Positions 1-11,898 of a stretch of 64,000 nucleotides of DNA are shown here, piece after piece. Every line of letters begins with the position of its first letter. The stretch's first letter is position 1. The translations under genes and the position numbers were made by a program. The stretch is from Zhengitettix transpicula. Lineage: Eukaryota; Arthropoda; Insecta; Orthoptera; Tetrigidae. The stretch spans positions 52,170,001-52,234,000 of the forward strand of contig CM073596.1 of assembly GCA_037074705.1 (NCBI GenBank), in the 5' to 3' direction. The notes below the pieces were generated by a model. It ran no database searches. It was not told the DNA's origin and saw only the letters and a list, made by a program, of their open reading frames with translations.

Positions 1-277
1 TTAATTAATGAGTAAAATCTTTTCCTTTTAAATTAAATTTTGTGTTCTTTAATTATTTTGAATAATTCGCCGTTATCAAACCCAGTTGAGACTCTGAGAG
101 AATGAGATATGTTTAATTTGTATACTTGTTTAATTTTGATAGTAAATTTGATTGTTGTTAAAATTTAATTTTTTATTTAAGCCACTATTTTTTAATAATT
201 ACAATATGGCTTCCACAACGTGGGGCACGAATAATTAAATTCATTAAATTAAATTAAGTAATTTTTTAATTATTACA
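1..277 (+). mobile_element. 3' part of an internally deleted Gypsy-type LTR element
   Basis: The window opens inside an LTR related to those at 13977 and 27699. It shares the block TTATCAAACCCAGT followed by a CTGAGA-like stretch (about 74-100). An LTR-type end, ATTACA, lies at 198-203. Three bases later comes a 20-base match to a lysine-tRNA primer-binding site (207-226, ending CAACGTGGGGC, with two extra bases inside). After about 50 bases a second AT-rich LTR-like end finishes in ATTATTACA at 277 and is followed by ATAT. I read this as 5' LTR, primer-binding site, a short leader and the tip of the 3' LTR, with everything between them deleted. The left end lies outside the window. No coding sequence remains. 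Confidence 0.6.
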
Positions 278-3200
278 ATATATTAATATTGTTTACAAAT
301 ATAAATGGTATAAATTAGGATTATATACAAATTATTATTAGCTGATGTCATAAATTAAGGTCGAAACGTAGTGAAAAGCATTCTTTTATCAATTTATGGT
401 CAATTTATTTATCGTGAAATTGAAATTTCTGATAATTATAGCTGCAGAGAAACGGCCAAAAATTTACAAAGGGCTTCCAATTTAATTTTAAGATATCAGT
501 ATTTTTATCAATTTCTTCTTTATGAGAATTTTTCTGATTTGTTTACAATTTATTTATTAATTGTAAAATTAAAATTTCAGATAATTATATTTATAAAATT
601 TATTTAAAAAAATTCTTATAATTGTTGAATCCGATTGGATGTAGCTTTGTGTGTGTATCGTACGGGTTGATCGATCTCTTAGCCTTTCCCCTCCGTGTCG
701 CGACGAACTTCTTATCTGTTCCGTTTCACTCGGGGCAGGATGTTTGTACTCTTACTGTTTACTCATTTGTTTCCGTGGAGATAACGCCCGTCCTGAATTC
801 TTGTTTGAAGTGCCAGAAAACGGTGTGAATTTCGCCATACTCGTGCATAAATTTCAGTTCTTACGAGAACTAATATTGACGGGTTCTTGAGAAACAAAGT
901 TTTTGTATTTGCCCCCCGGGGTTTGACGCTTTTTAATTTTATCATCGTCCTATGATTGGTTCAGAAGTGAGCAGGTTAAGGTGTTTGGTAAGTCTACATT
1001 TTCAAAAGTGAGGAGAAAATCACGTAGACTGTTTAATGAGAGTCTTAATATGAATATTTGTCATTATGACGTCTTCGTGACGTCACCTTGCCGCAGAAAT
1101 CACAGACTTTTGAAGAACCACAGAGAATCTTCAATTTACTAAATAATTCAAATTGTAACATCCCAAACTGCCATCATGTAACAATCCAGCACTGTGAACA
1201 TGTAGCATTCGAGCAGTTGGAAATGGGACGTCCAGATAGATCGTTCACCAACCGAGCTATACCTCCGTTAGCTCACCTGGCTACCGATCTAGAGGATAAA
1301 GGAAAAATTAAGAACAGGAAATAGGAAAGTCGGTAACGTGAGGGTTCGGGTTCAACTAATTGAACCTAGGCGTAGTGGCTGGTGTTTCGCTGCACTTCAG
1401 TCAAATAAGAGTTGATGAAGAATAAAGAGATTTAATAGTTAGAAATAAAATAAAGTAAGACAAACTGGCGGATAGCACCAGGAGCCACCAACCCGTCTAG
1501 AGGTTGGATCACGACTGTCGTTCCCAAGAAGCTCTGAACAATTCGAAGACTCCTTTCCCCCTCCCTGATGATTTTAAGTCTCCAATGAGAACTCTCACAG
1601 GGTGGAATATTTCTGCTGCCGTGTGCATGTCTGCATAAGGCACTTAAAATGCTGACTTCATTAGACGCAGCGTTTTCACAGCTGCCTAGGCGGAAGGGGT
1701 GAAGATTTATGTGGTGGTGCGTATCGTTACTCACTATATCTAAAGTGATGTCTTTAACTGCATCAGCGTTCTTGCAGCTGCGCCCTCTTAGGTCCGCTAT
1801 GCTGAAGAGACGTTATGATAAGAAGGCACGTGTAGACTATTATATTACAAAATTTTTCCTGAAAAATGGGATATTTATTGTCTCTGACATTGTACACGGA
1901 ATTACCAATCTCTTATAGTAATTATATTTCAAAATAAATATCTATGTAGGACGTGTGTTATTTTTTCATAGGAATGAAAATTGACTAATACATACTGCCA
2001 AGATGGGAAAGTGTTATTTGAACGCTTGGCTCGGGTATGGCCTTTTTTCGTTTTTAAAAATCAGTATAAAATCAGTTACATTACATTACATCAGTTACAT
2101 TACATACCGGATAATTAAAACATCTGTAAATGCCGAATTTCGGGGCTCAACGCTGAAGAATTCTTGATTTGCAATTAAGGCGTGTTTATTTTCTAAATCC
2201 ACGCAAGTTTTGATCTAATTAAAAATTACAATAGTGCCATTAGTGAAGAAGCCCTTCAGAGAAATGTTCTGCTCCTCGATTATTGTGTGACGGCGGCCAT
2301 TATATCCGTATCCCTTCGCCTCGGTGGTTTTCCTCTGTATCTCTTTTTCCTTCCCAGAAGCAGCTTAAATTGGGTGGCATAAAATAGGGGGAAACGTTTA
2401 TCCCACAAATGACGGATAATGACTGTGTCATTGCGGCCACGTACGCTATGATTTCTGGAAGGGGGCGGGCCAAGGTGGTGGTTAATTTTATTTTTGTTTT
2501 TTGTTACGGATCTCTCCGCAGCTCTCAATACCCCGAGACGAGAGTACGAGACAGAAGCGTAGCCAATGAATGCAATGGCGGCGGCGGCTGCTGCTGCTTG
2601 AAATATAATTTCGTGGCTACGTGTAGGAGCGTCAGAAACAAGTCCCTGGGCCCCACAAGAAAAATCCAGGGTCGTAAAGTTGCGGGACGCGGGAAACCAC
2701 CGAACTCAAAGTTATACAACTCTCGAGGACGGCTGTAAAATTATAATTCCCCGTAATTTCCAAAAAGTAAAATCATCTCGGTTATAAAATATAGTGCAAA
2801 GAACTGACCCGCGTAAATGAGTGGATCATTGCCAGGAAACAAAAAACTTTTTAAATATTACAACGAAAAAGGCTGACGTTTCGTCACAAATTGGGACATC
2901 GTCGGGTATACATTTTGATGAAAACCGTTATCTAATTTTTTTTATATAACAGTATTATTAATTAAAATGTTTAGTGAGATTTCGTTCTCTTAAAAAATTT
3001 TAAGATAACGATTTAATTCGGAATGTACAGCTGAAGATGTTCCAATTAGGAATGAAACATTGTGTTTATTAAATCATAACATTTTATTATAAATTTTTCT
3101 TTCTAAACAGGTTGTTTTGTTCACATTTATTTTAAAATAATACTTTTAATTTAAAAATATGAATTTTTAGTATTTGCGCTTTCGTTTCATTTAAATAAAT

Positions 3201-4520
3201 TAATTATCTTTATCCTCAATTTTTATCTCGTTTTTCTTCTGTTAACACCATTGTAACTGACTATGAAAATTAATTACATAAAATGGCGTATTCAGACGAT
3301 TTATTCGAGGAAATGTGGATAACAATTGTTCTATTTAACTTCAGAATTTATGACATTGATCCAATCAATTATATGGCTATTTAAGTATATAAATAATATT
3401 TTAATGGATTATTTATCTAGTGATTGGTTTCATATTAGGTAAAATATTGTTTTGTTAAAGTTTTGAACATTTAGTTTAGTCCGACCTATATAACAAGCAT
3501 TACAATCCATAATATTCAATTTTGTATATTTTATTTTGAATCATTTATTTAACTTTTATGTTTTCTATAAATTGTAAAAATATGTAGTCCCATGGTATTT
3601 TATTATTATTATTTTTGTTTGTCGGTAAATTACTTTATTATATTATATTATTAAGTTTAATCTAATTTAAATATGTTTATTATTGAAATTAGAGGACGGG
3701 GTAAAAATTTTAATAAACATAGTTAATTTTTTACAACTTATCCTTGTGGAATTTTGGTGAATTAATTTAACACAATTGTCAACTAAATTAAATTCATTAA
3801 AGAGGGTGCCGATTCGAATAAAAATTTAATATTTTCTACTTTGTTAAGGTAGGTTTAAAAAAGCAGTTAGTCAAAACTGTATTCTTATGACGAAAGATTG
3901 AAACCTGATAATGGTAAATAAATTTTCCCGTGTTGAAAGGAGGGAGGGGGGGGGGGTGATGTTAGGGCCTGCAAGGTGCAACCTGTTCGAGTTCTACATT
4001 AGTCACCTTTGCGTAGTAGGAACACGTACGTGTTGAATGTCACAATAGTCGTAATCACCGAATTATGCCGAGTCTCCTGTGAATTTCTATGAGGTGACGC
4101 TTTTCAATGAGGTCTCTAGAAATCCGTTCTAAGTAGAATAACCCGCGTCCAAAATTATATTAATAGATGAGAGCTCTAGCGTACAAAGTTAATAAGAGCA
4201 ATTTTTTTCTGCGATATCGCGAAGACCATAATAATTGACGACAGTTCAACTAACGAGGGAAGAAATCGACAAAGGGAATCGATAAAAGTCGAATGTTTCT
4301 AATATCGACCACATCGCATTTACATTTAAGAACAATATTATTTTAATATGCAATTTCAAGACATACAGCCTGTTGCAGTAAAATATATTCCTTTATACAC
4401 AATCTTTATAAAATAGAACAAAATATGACTCTCTATAAAGTATAAAATAATAAAATATGGCATAAAAAACAGTCATAATGAGTTGTATTCACTAAAATTA
4501 TTTTTTACGACTTCTTCAGG

Positions 4521-4574
<54 letters not shown>

Positions 4575-6590
4575 TGAAGTTGAACGTTTTCCTTAACACT
4601 TTATAACACCTAAAAAGGTCCGATTTATAAAAGAAGAAATGTTTCATGATGACGTCACGGATGCATCACGGTCCGTCGTTAGAAAAGCATGATTCATTTA
4701 ACCACAGTCCATTTTATTCACGCCTCCTTATGAAATCGAGCAATCGATAGTTTTTTTTATATAAAGTGTAAAATATAGTCTTAACAATTTGATGGTTTGT
4801 TCATTCATATCAACATATTAAAATTATGCATGAATTTTTTTTAATAAAAATAACAAGTATTTTCGACCAACAGCAGACATTTGTAAAATCGACTCAAAAT
4901 AGCGACGACGTTTTAGAACATTTTTAACCTGCATGTAGTAAACTTTTCTTTCTAAATAAACAACCGGTTACAAAATACTCAGGATTTTCCTCAAATTAAA
5001 TTTTTCAATATCTTTATATTATAAGAAAAAATTCCCATTATTTTTTTAAATTGTTAATTGAGCAACGTTTTTACATAAATTTCGTATTTTCAATATATTC
5101 ATATCAGAATTGAATTTGATTAGAAAATTCCCATTGATTTGTTTTAAAATTGTTAATTGAAGATAGATTGTTCGTAAAATTCTATTTTTAATATACTTTA
5201 TAATTTATTAGTACCAGAAATGTATTTTATAAGATATAATTGACATTATTTTGTTACAAAATTGTTACTTGCAGAAGGATGTTAAAGAAATTCGATTTTT
5301 TTAATATATTTTTCAACATATTTATATAATAAATGTATAAGAAATATCTTCATTATTTTGTAATTAAATTGGTAACTGAGAAAAGATAATAGTTGATAAA
5401 AGTACAAAAACGTACTGAAACTTCGCAGATTTTTGGAATGGATTTTTTACACGAATAAATGTATGTTACTGCTCGGAAAATTCGTTTTTATATGTATTCA
5501 TTAATAAATAACATAATCGTACTGAAATTAAAAATAATTTTATTATATGAATACATAACGATATAATGGTAGTACAATAAGATGCTTTAACCGCCTAGAC
5601 GAGTCTAGTTGTACGCAAGTAAACAGTCCCGTGCTTTCTTCTAATCTGCGTTTGTGTTGTGATCTTTAACTCAGAGTCACCGGCCGGAGAAGTTTCTTTC
5701 GCGTGAGAATTACGAGCCCACTTTTCCACGAGACTCTCCGCCGAGATAAGGTTGCCTGCCTGCTTAGTTGGAGGACGTGGGGGAATCTCCAGTTGCATCC
5801 GCTTGCCCTTTGTTACCAACTGTTGCGAGTTCATAATTGCGCGAGCCAGCAGTACCAGACTGTTCCCCCTCCCATCTAGTTTCCGTGATATTCATCCCCG
5901 TCATGCGTGTTGCCGTTACCGAGAAAATCCCCCCTCCCCCCTTCTTTCCATCGTCGTTCCTTATTTCTCCGAATTTGGTCCATCCAGGATTGCAACTAAA
6001 ATCTCATAAATCCCGCCTCTTGATATTAATACCAAGTTAATATGAATAAAAAATATAGGAATTGAAGTGGATAACAGAATAGGAGTTATCACGAAAGGAC
6101 AAGCAAGTAATACATTTCTGTTTCTGCTCATAAATAAATTATATTTTTAAAAAAATTGAATTAACTCCTTCGCCTTTCACAATTTACCCGTTCATTACCA
6201 CGCCTCTTTGATTTTTTACTGTAATTGAGACAGTATTTGAATATGTATTCCTAGGCTCCAGGACCTTTGCAGATAACTTTCGAATAAATCTCTGAATTAG
6301 TATATTAAAACTGTGAATGCTTACTAGTTATTTAAGAAGGATCGGTAGAAGGTGTTAAAGAAGATTGAATATGCACGGACTAATTACAGTTAGGGGATTA
6401 CAATAAAATACAAACAGGATTTCATGTGACAGGAGGAATACAATGTGACGCATTTTTGATAATATGAACCCGACTTTTGGAAGAACACCAAATTATAAAT
6501 TAAGGAATGACACGTTACGAAATAGTATTTTTTTAATCAATATCTTAGTGAATTATTTTTTTCCGACTTGCGGCCCGATTCATTTATTGC
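278..6590. other. Gene-free AT-rich stretch
   Basis: I find no supportable gene here. Open frames are all under about 110 codons and show no recognisable domain; several lie in GC-richer islands (2280-2740, 5600-6010). The stretch holds exact TGACGTCA palindromes at 1078-1085 and 4650-4657, an 11-base G run at 3946-3956, a TA microsatellite at 4526-4568, and a degenerate hammerhead-like core on the minus strand at 2878-2905 (CCGACGA, GTC/GAC, GAAAC). Confidence 0.6.
4526..4568. repeat. (TA)n microsatellite
   Basis: About 21 uninterrupted TA units, flanked by AT-rich sequence without other visible structure. Confidence 0.95.
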
Positions 6591-7086
6591 ATTTTTTTAG
6601 GGCAACAGGCTACATGAGGTTAATCCACGTTGGGAAACTCCCCTTTAATAGCATAGGAAGGGATTTGAAAGGAGGGATGCGGAAGGGTAGAGGAAGGTAA
6701 CCAAGGGTTACTAGGGCCCCCGGGCTATATTTTAAGGATCCTACCCGGCATACGCCTACAGTATTGCAGGGAAAACCCTGGGAAAACCTGCATCGGGTAG
6801 GTCGGGCATTGGGTACTTGTCCCACGCCCTTCCGATAGCGGGAGAGGAGTTTGCTGTGGGGACGCAGCATTCCCTTCTCCGTGCCTCGACCAGTTTAGGA
6901 AGCAGCTGGCCGACTATTCCAATGGGAATAGCGGACAACTCTTACAGTATTCCCAAGGTCTGTGAACCCGGAACATACACCTCTCAGAACCTTAGTTCAA
7001 AAACGGAGAGTAAAAGGCATACCCAAAGGTAGCCCCTTCGTATCTCTCCTAAAAGGTTGTGCCTGCGAGAAAACATCCCTCGCAGG
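6591..7086 (-). mobile_element. 0.5-kb poly(A) retroposon, near full length (copy A)
   Basis: Read on the minus strand, the copy ends in GTAGCCTGTTGCCCT plus an A run (T run at 6592-6598 on the plus strand). It starts at the family's terminal hairpin, CCTGCGAG paired with CTCGCAGG, near 7060-7086. TATTGC occurs immediately outside both ends (6585-6590 and 7087-7092), a short possible target-site duplication. About 28 bases present in copies B and C, containing the GCCGAGG/CCTCGGC hairpin, are missing near 6988, between two GAAC words. Short open frames exist on both strands but look incidental. The family is unrecognised. Poly(A) and truncation patterns say it moves by LINE-type retroposition. 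Confidence 0.8.
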
Positions 7087-7486
7087 TATTGCCTAGTAAT
7101 TTTAATTTTTGTTACCAATAACATTTAAAAACATATTAAATGATATCAGTTTTTAATGAGGTGAGACGACTTTAAATTTCGTGTCTGTCACATCCTGTAA
7201 CGAAAATTTGTATCGCTTAATAGCTCACTGAATGGATGGTCTGAAATTCCGTTTCACCGTGTTGAAGAAAAGGAAACCAATATAGACGACAGACGTAGGA
7301 CGCGTAGATAGGGGACAAACAATACATATTATCTCTGGAGGCTATAAAGCTGTACCGGGAATCGATCACAAGACCTAAAGATAAGGTTTAATATTTTTAA
7401 AACAGACGTTTGGTATCGTTTTACGTCACTGATTTACGGGAATATTTATCCGAAGTAGGGGAAATGAAATATAATTCTTTTTTATT
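7087..7486. other. Short unique spacer
   Basis: AT-rich spacer between the retroposon and the LINE insertion. An open frame starting at 7410 runs into the LINE, but its first 30 or so codons are target DNA and show no family resemblance. Confidence 0.6.
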
Positions 7487-7501
7487 AGGTAGTTCCAGTC
7501 C
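7487..7501. repeat. LINE target-site duplication, left copy
   Basis: AGGTAGTTCCAGTCC is repeated at 9105-9119 with one mismatch (G to C at the sixth base). Together the two copies bracket the reverse-transcriptase remnant exactly. Confidence 0.85.
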
Positions 7502-8748
7502 AATAGCCTGGAAGCACGTACATATAATAATGATCCAAAAGCCAAACAAACCCAAATCCTGTCCCAATAGTTATAGACCTATCAGTCTCCTTCCCTCTCT
7601 ATCCAAACTGTTCGAAAAACTACTTCTTCCCATCCTTAGGAAAGAATTAACCCACCTCATTCCTTCTGTCCAATACGGCTTTAGGCCCAAACACTCTTGC
7701 ACCCATCACCTCTACTCAGTGACATTATACATCAATAATTCCTTCGACACCAATAACTCGTGCATTGGTGCCTTTCTAGATGCAGAAAAAGCTTTTGATA
7801 AAGTACACCATCAATCTCTACTTTCCAAAATCAAAGACCCACTTAATGATTCCCTCTTCAGAATCATTACTAATTATCTTACTAACCGCTCCTTCTCTGT
7901 CAAATTTAACAATACCATTTTCAAATTCCTACCCTATTTCTTCCGGCGTCCTCCAAGGCAGCATCCTAGGCCCTTTCCTCTTCAACCTCTATTTTCACGA
8001 CATACCTCAAAGTACTAAAACAGTACTTTTTGCAGATGACCTTGCCATACTCCTTCAAACATCCTCTCTAGACTCGGGCTCCAAAAAACTACAAATCGCC
8101 CTCAATGATATTGAAAGCTGGGCTAAAAAATGGAGAATCAAAATAAACCCTACCAAATCCACAATCATTCCCTTCACCCTTAAAACCAAACATTCCCTCA
8201 GCCACTCCTTCTTTCTCAATGGCAGCAAAATACCTATCCAACAAACTACACCATACCTAGGCGTTATCCTTGATTCCAAATTATCATGGAAACCTCACAT
8301 AGCCCACATTACCTCCAGAATCAGCAACAAAATAAAACAACTCTTCCCTCTTATAAACAGAAAATCTCCCATATCCCTTAGCACCAAAAGACTCCTCTAT
8401 CTATCCCTAATCCGCCCCATATGGTCGTACTCATGTGCCATATGGGGATGCACTGCCTATTCCCACTCCAACAAAATACAAACTAAACAAAACAAAATTC
8501 TCCGATTAATATCAAATTCCCCTTGGTACCTTCGCAACTCAGTTATCCACAAAGACCTTGAAATTCCCCTAATCCTTGCCATAATTCAGAAATCTACCAA
8601 GTCCTTAATAAATAGCTCTATCAACCATCCAAATCCCACCATTGAGCTATTCTACAGTAACCCACCGCCTCCTTCACAAAATCGCAGACTAAAACGTAAA
8701 CTCCAAATTGACTTCATCCTCCCCCTAAATCACTCTGGAATTACCTAA
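7502..8748 (+). pseudogene. LINE ORF2 remnant: reverse transcriptase and C-terminal region
   Basis: The reading frame carries classic non-LTR reverse-transcriptase blocks in order: a PIAWK start, then SYRPISLLP (about 7570-7600), QYGFRPKHSC, then AFLDAEKAFDKVHH (about 7768-7810), then SGVLQGSILGP after a frame change, and the catalytic FADD at 8029-8040. The thumb-region block YLGVILDSKLSWKPH and the usual arginine- and tryptophan-rich C-terminal part follow. The frame changes at about 7930-7940, between the FKFLP and SSGVLQGS blocks, so one base has been gained or lost there. This prevents a continuous polymerase. No endonuclease or RNase H domain is present. The product would have reverse-transcribed its own RNA at a nicked target; this copy is dead. 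Confidence 0.9.
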
Positions 8749-9104
8749 CTCTAGCCCTCCTACCAACTGGCACAACAATAGTCCCTATAATATCCGCTCT
8801 TCCCATCTGCCCCATAACATCCTTAACGCTTCAAACATGTAGTTTCCCCAATGACCAGATCGATCGCTAACATCATGCCGGTTATATGTTAATATGCGGT
8901 AAACAAGTTAATCTGCTTCTCTCGTCTCTAACTTGGAATGACAAGGGTCACATCCAAGACCACAAGTTTACATGTGAAATATTTATAAATTGTAAATACC
9001 TTGTTATTTGTTAATTTTTACAATTAAAAATACTGTTATTATTATGATCACAACTGTAAAGTCTCCGGACTAAAAGTTAACTTTAATAATAATAATTAAA
9101 AAAG
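7502..9104 (+). mobile_element. 5'-truncated jockey-type LINE (non-LTR retrotransposon)
   Basis: This is a 1.6 kb insertion bounded by the 15-base duplication at 7487-7501 and 9105-9119. It begins mid-ORF2, just before the reverse-transcriptase fingers. It continues through the C-terminal region to a stop at 8746-8748, then a 3' untranslated part of about 350 bases ending in TAATAATAATAATT and an A run. ORF1 and the AP-endonuclease are absent, as expected for incomplete target-primed reverse transcription. The single frameshift and the one-mismatch duplication suggest a fairly young insertion. The jockey-like assignment rests on the overall reverse-transcriptase motifs, not on a tree. Confidence 0.88.
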
Positions 9105-9119
9105 AGGTACTTCCAGTCC
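9105..9119. repeat. LINE target-site duplication, right copy
   Basis: AGGTACTTCCAGTCC directly follows the A-rich LINE tail and matches the left copy at 14 of 15 positions. Confidence 0.85.
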
Positions 9120-10921
9120 GTTATTTTTAAATAATCAGGTATTCTTGACGTGGCGACTAGCCAAATTGTTGTGACCGTTGTTGTTCTTCTTGTAAGTTGA
9201 TATACACCGCAGTTGCCTGTTCCCTTTTGTTGTTTTTAAGTCATAGCGGGTGTAAATATCGCCGTGTGGCTTCCTGGAATTCCTGCCATGGTTTGTGTCC
9301 CGTTGTCCTGTTGCAGAAAGCCAAGGAAGAGGACGTCGACCTTCGACCGGAATGGCGTCGTTCTTTAGGCGACCGTGACATAAGACGCTGCCAGTCGGCA
9401 TTGTCGCAACGGAACCCGACACCAGAGCTGTATCTGGCCGCTCCATCAACCCCGGAAGAGAGACCTTGGCTTGATCCTCTTGACGACCGGTGACTGTTGA
9501 CCGCCGCCAGTCAACCTCGCTCGGAAAATACGGCGGTCTACAACAGCTGACTGTTCCGCGGGAATAAATTAAGATCAGTATCGCGTGGTCTCTTTTATGA
9601 CGTAAATATTACAGTACGTCCGTAGAGAAGTATTTTTTTTAAAATAATATTCTACATCTACAAATAACTGATACGTTGAATACACAACGAATTTAATTTG
9701 TGATCTATTTCTCTATTCACTGACTTAAAAAATGTACGAACATAATGAAAAACTACTAATAAGCATGAACTATTAATCGACTTAAATATAAGAACGCAAG
9801 ATATAACAATCAAAACTTCAATACAATTAAATAACTTTATTAATTGGAGACATGAGATATACAATTTGTCCCAGGACGTGTTTGATTGACACGTTTGTGA
9901 AAATTGTTAATGCTTTAACACTCCGAGCAGAACTAATTTTTCCTCCCCCACCAAAAAAAAGATTTTAATTAGTTCCATAACATGAATTAATTATTAACCG
10001 TCACGAAAGAGCATTTGAGACGTAACTATTCAATTTCCGAGCATAAAGTTGGTCTTTGTTTTTTTTGTTGTAGTTACGTATGTCTGCCCCCCCCCCCCCT
10101 CCCTACCATTTACTTTGTGACAGCAAAGCGCCCGAGAAACATCCTCTGGGAAATTGTGGCAGTAATTCAATTATTTTCCGTGAAAATCTAATCTGATCAA
10201 GAGAAGGACAAAGCAACTGGGGGCTTTAAATCAGCACACAGAAGAAGACCCCTTCGGAATCAATCGTCGGGAATTATTCCAATTCCAGAGACCAGCGAGC
10301 AGAAATGCTTAATTAAAATTAAAATTGTCGTTGGATGAGGGACAAAGGAAAGTCTGAGTGACGTTAATCTTTAAAGGAGGACTCTGAAGAAAACACCGTC
10401 TCGTCGTTCGACCTTGACATTTCTATTAACGTTTTTTTTGTAGTTGTTTTTTTTTGCGTACCGCCAGATTTCTCGCGATTTCTGGAATATTTTTCCAGTC
10501 GAGGTGAGTTCCAGCGCATTCCCGGAATTCTTCATTTTCTCTACAACAGCACTGCTGGCAACTATGTTAACTGGAGGAGTAGAATAATGACTAAATATTA
10601 CGGGAACTTTTTAATGACGCAGATGTAGTGAAGTAATTAAAATTACTCTTCACTGGAAACAAGACTTCCGACTTCTACTATAGATACAGATCACTAAGAA
10701 TAAAGAAATGCGCGTTCTTGTAAACTTGGCCATGAAAACCTTCCACTCTGTCCGTTGAATTTCCTCATCACAAGGGATCAGGGAAAGCATTGACGAGATT
10801 GAAAAATCCATTCTTCCAAGGTATCTGTCGAAGTCACCATTACAATTTCCGTGAAAATCCGATGTCTAGTTATCAACGCTAAAAAAAAACAAAATAACTG
10901 TTCAGATAATTCTAGAATTAG
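9120..10921. other. Gene-free spacer
   Basis: There are overlapping opposite-strand open frames of about 100 codons at 9135-9493 in a GC-richer island, but neither has a domain I recognise and neither shows splice or promoter context. A 13-base C run lies at 10087-10099. The remainder is AT-rich filler. Confidence 0.5.
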
Positions 10922-11118
10922 TTTTTTTTTTAGAGTAACAGGATACATGAGGGTAAGCCACTTTAATATCATAGGATGGTATTTGAAAGGAGGGGTTGCG
11001 GAAGGGTAGATGAAGGTAGCCAAGGGTTAACCAGAGCCCCCTGGGTGTAGTTTAAGGATCCTACCTAGCATTAGAATAAAAGTGATGCAGGATAAAACCT
11101 AGAAAACCTACTTCAGGT
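10922..11118 (-). mobile_element. 0.5-kb retroposon, truncated and diverged (copy E)
   Basis: The T run at 10922-10930 followed by AACAGGATACATGAGGGTAA marks the poly(A) end of a minus-strand copy. About 15 bases near the end (the GGGCAACTCCCC segment) are missing. Homology stops near 11118, so the 5' half is absent. It is more diverged than copies A to C and probably older. Confidence 0.75.
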
Positions 11119-11149
11119 ACATTTAGAAATCTTATGTACGTTTTTATGC

Positions 11150-11675
11150 AAGATTTATTTATACCATTTATTTGTACCATCTTCAGGCTGTTTCTGACTG
11201 AAAGTCATGACGTAATGATAAAATTTAATTATTGACACCCTATGGTTATTAGTTAAAATGAAATTCCTTTATGAGTGTTTTCCTGTATATATTTGAAGAA
11301 GTCTTCGTATATTGTTTCACTTTACGTAATATTTTAGTTTTATATATGTTTTTAAGTATAATTTATTTCACGATCTTTTAAAAAAACCATTAAAACCTTT
11401 TATAACTTAAAAAATATGTTCATATTAAAATATTTTATTTAACATTACAACAACGTTTCAGGTGCAAATTTGTATCATTTTCAGGCTGTTTCTTCATTCT
11501 GGCTATGAAGATTACATGTTCGGTTTTTTTACCTAAATAAGAAACCTGAAGACGTTAAAAATATGAATAGAAACGTTTTGGGGTTGATAATTAAATATTT
11601 TCGTATTATAAATAAAATAATTAATATTGTTTAATAATCTGATTATAATAAGTTTGGTTATTTAATCCTCGTTCA
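11150..11675 (-). repeat. Interspersed repeat with a ~298-bp direct duplication and hammerhead-like cores (locus 1)
   Basis: This stretch is homologous over about 500 bases to 24105-24650. Each contains two direct subrepeats. Here the marker TCTTCAG/TTTTCAG recurs at 11180-11186 and 11478-11484, 298 bases apart, each followed by GCTGTTTC. On the minus strand the second subrepeat reads CTGAAAA, a variable stem, then GAAAC (11455-11459), and then TTAAATAAAATATTTT. The first core is eroded. A tandem dimer with one such motif per unit recalls Penelope-like or retrozyme repeats, but there is no open frame here and the assignment is open. Confidence 0.6.
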
Positions 11676-11685
11676 ACGTTTAACG

Positions 11686-11898
11686 TTTTTTTTTTATTTA
11701 GGGCAACAGGCTACTTGAAGGTAATGCACTTTGGGCAACTCCCCTTTAATAGCATAGGAAGGGATTTGAAAGTAGGGGATGCAGAAGGTTAGAGGAAGGT
11801 AGCCAAGGTTTAACTAGGGCCCCCGCAGTATTGTTTAAGGATCCTACCCGGCATTAGCATAAAAGTGATGCAGGATAAAACCTAGAAATCCTGCTTCA
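11686..11898 (-). mobile_element. 0.5-kb retroposon, 5'-truncated (copy F)
   Basis: The T run at 11686-11695 and the word GGGCAACAGGCTAC at 11701 give the poly(A) end. Homology proceeds through the GGATCCTACCCGGC block and ends at about 11898, so roughly 60% of the element is missing at its 5' side. It sits about ten bases beyond the preceding repeat. Confidence 0.8.

Noticed and set aside
2280..2738. Overlapping 64-109 codon frames on both strands
   Set aside because: GC-rich island; mutual overlap and lack of any motif suggest chance.
6817..7032. Frame starting MSHALPIAGEEF on the plus strand, also at 40280 and (minus) 15750
   Set aside because: It is antisense to the retroposon and shared only because the copies are similar; no reason to think it is translated.
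7410..7500. N-terminal extension of the LINE open frame
   Set aside because: It precedes the insertion point defined by the target duplication, so it is flanking DNA read through by chance.
9135..9493. About 100-codon frames on both strands right after the LINE
   Set aside because: They lie outside the target-site duplication, so are not LINE sequence, and show no domain.
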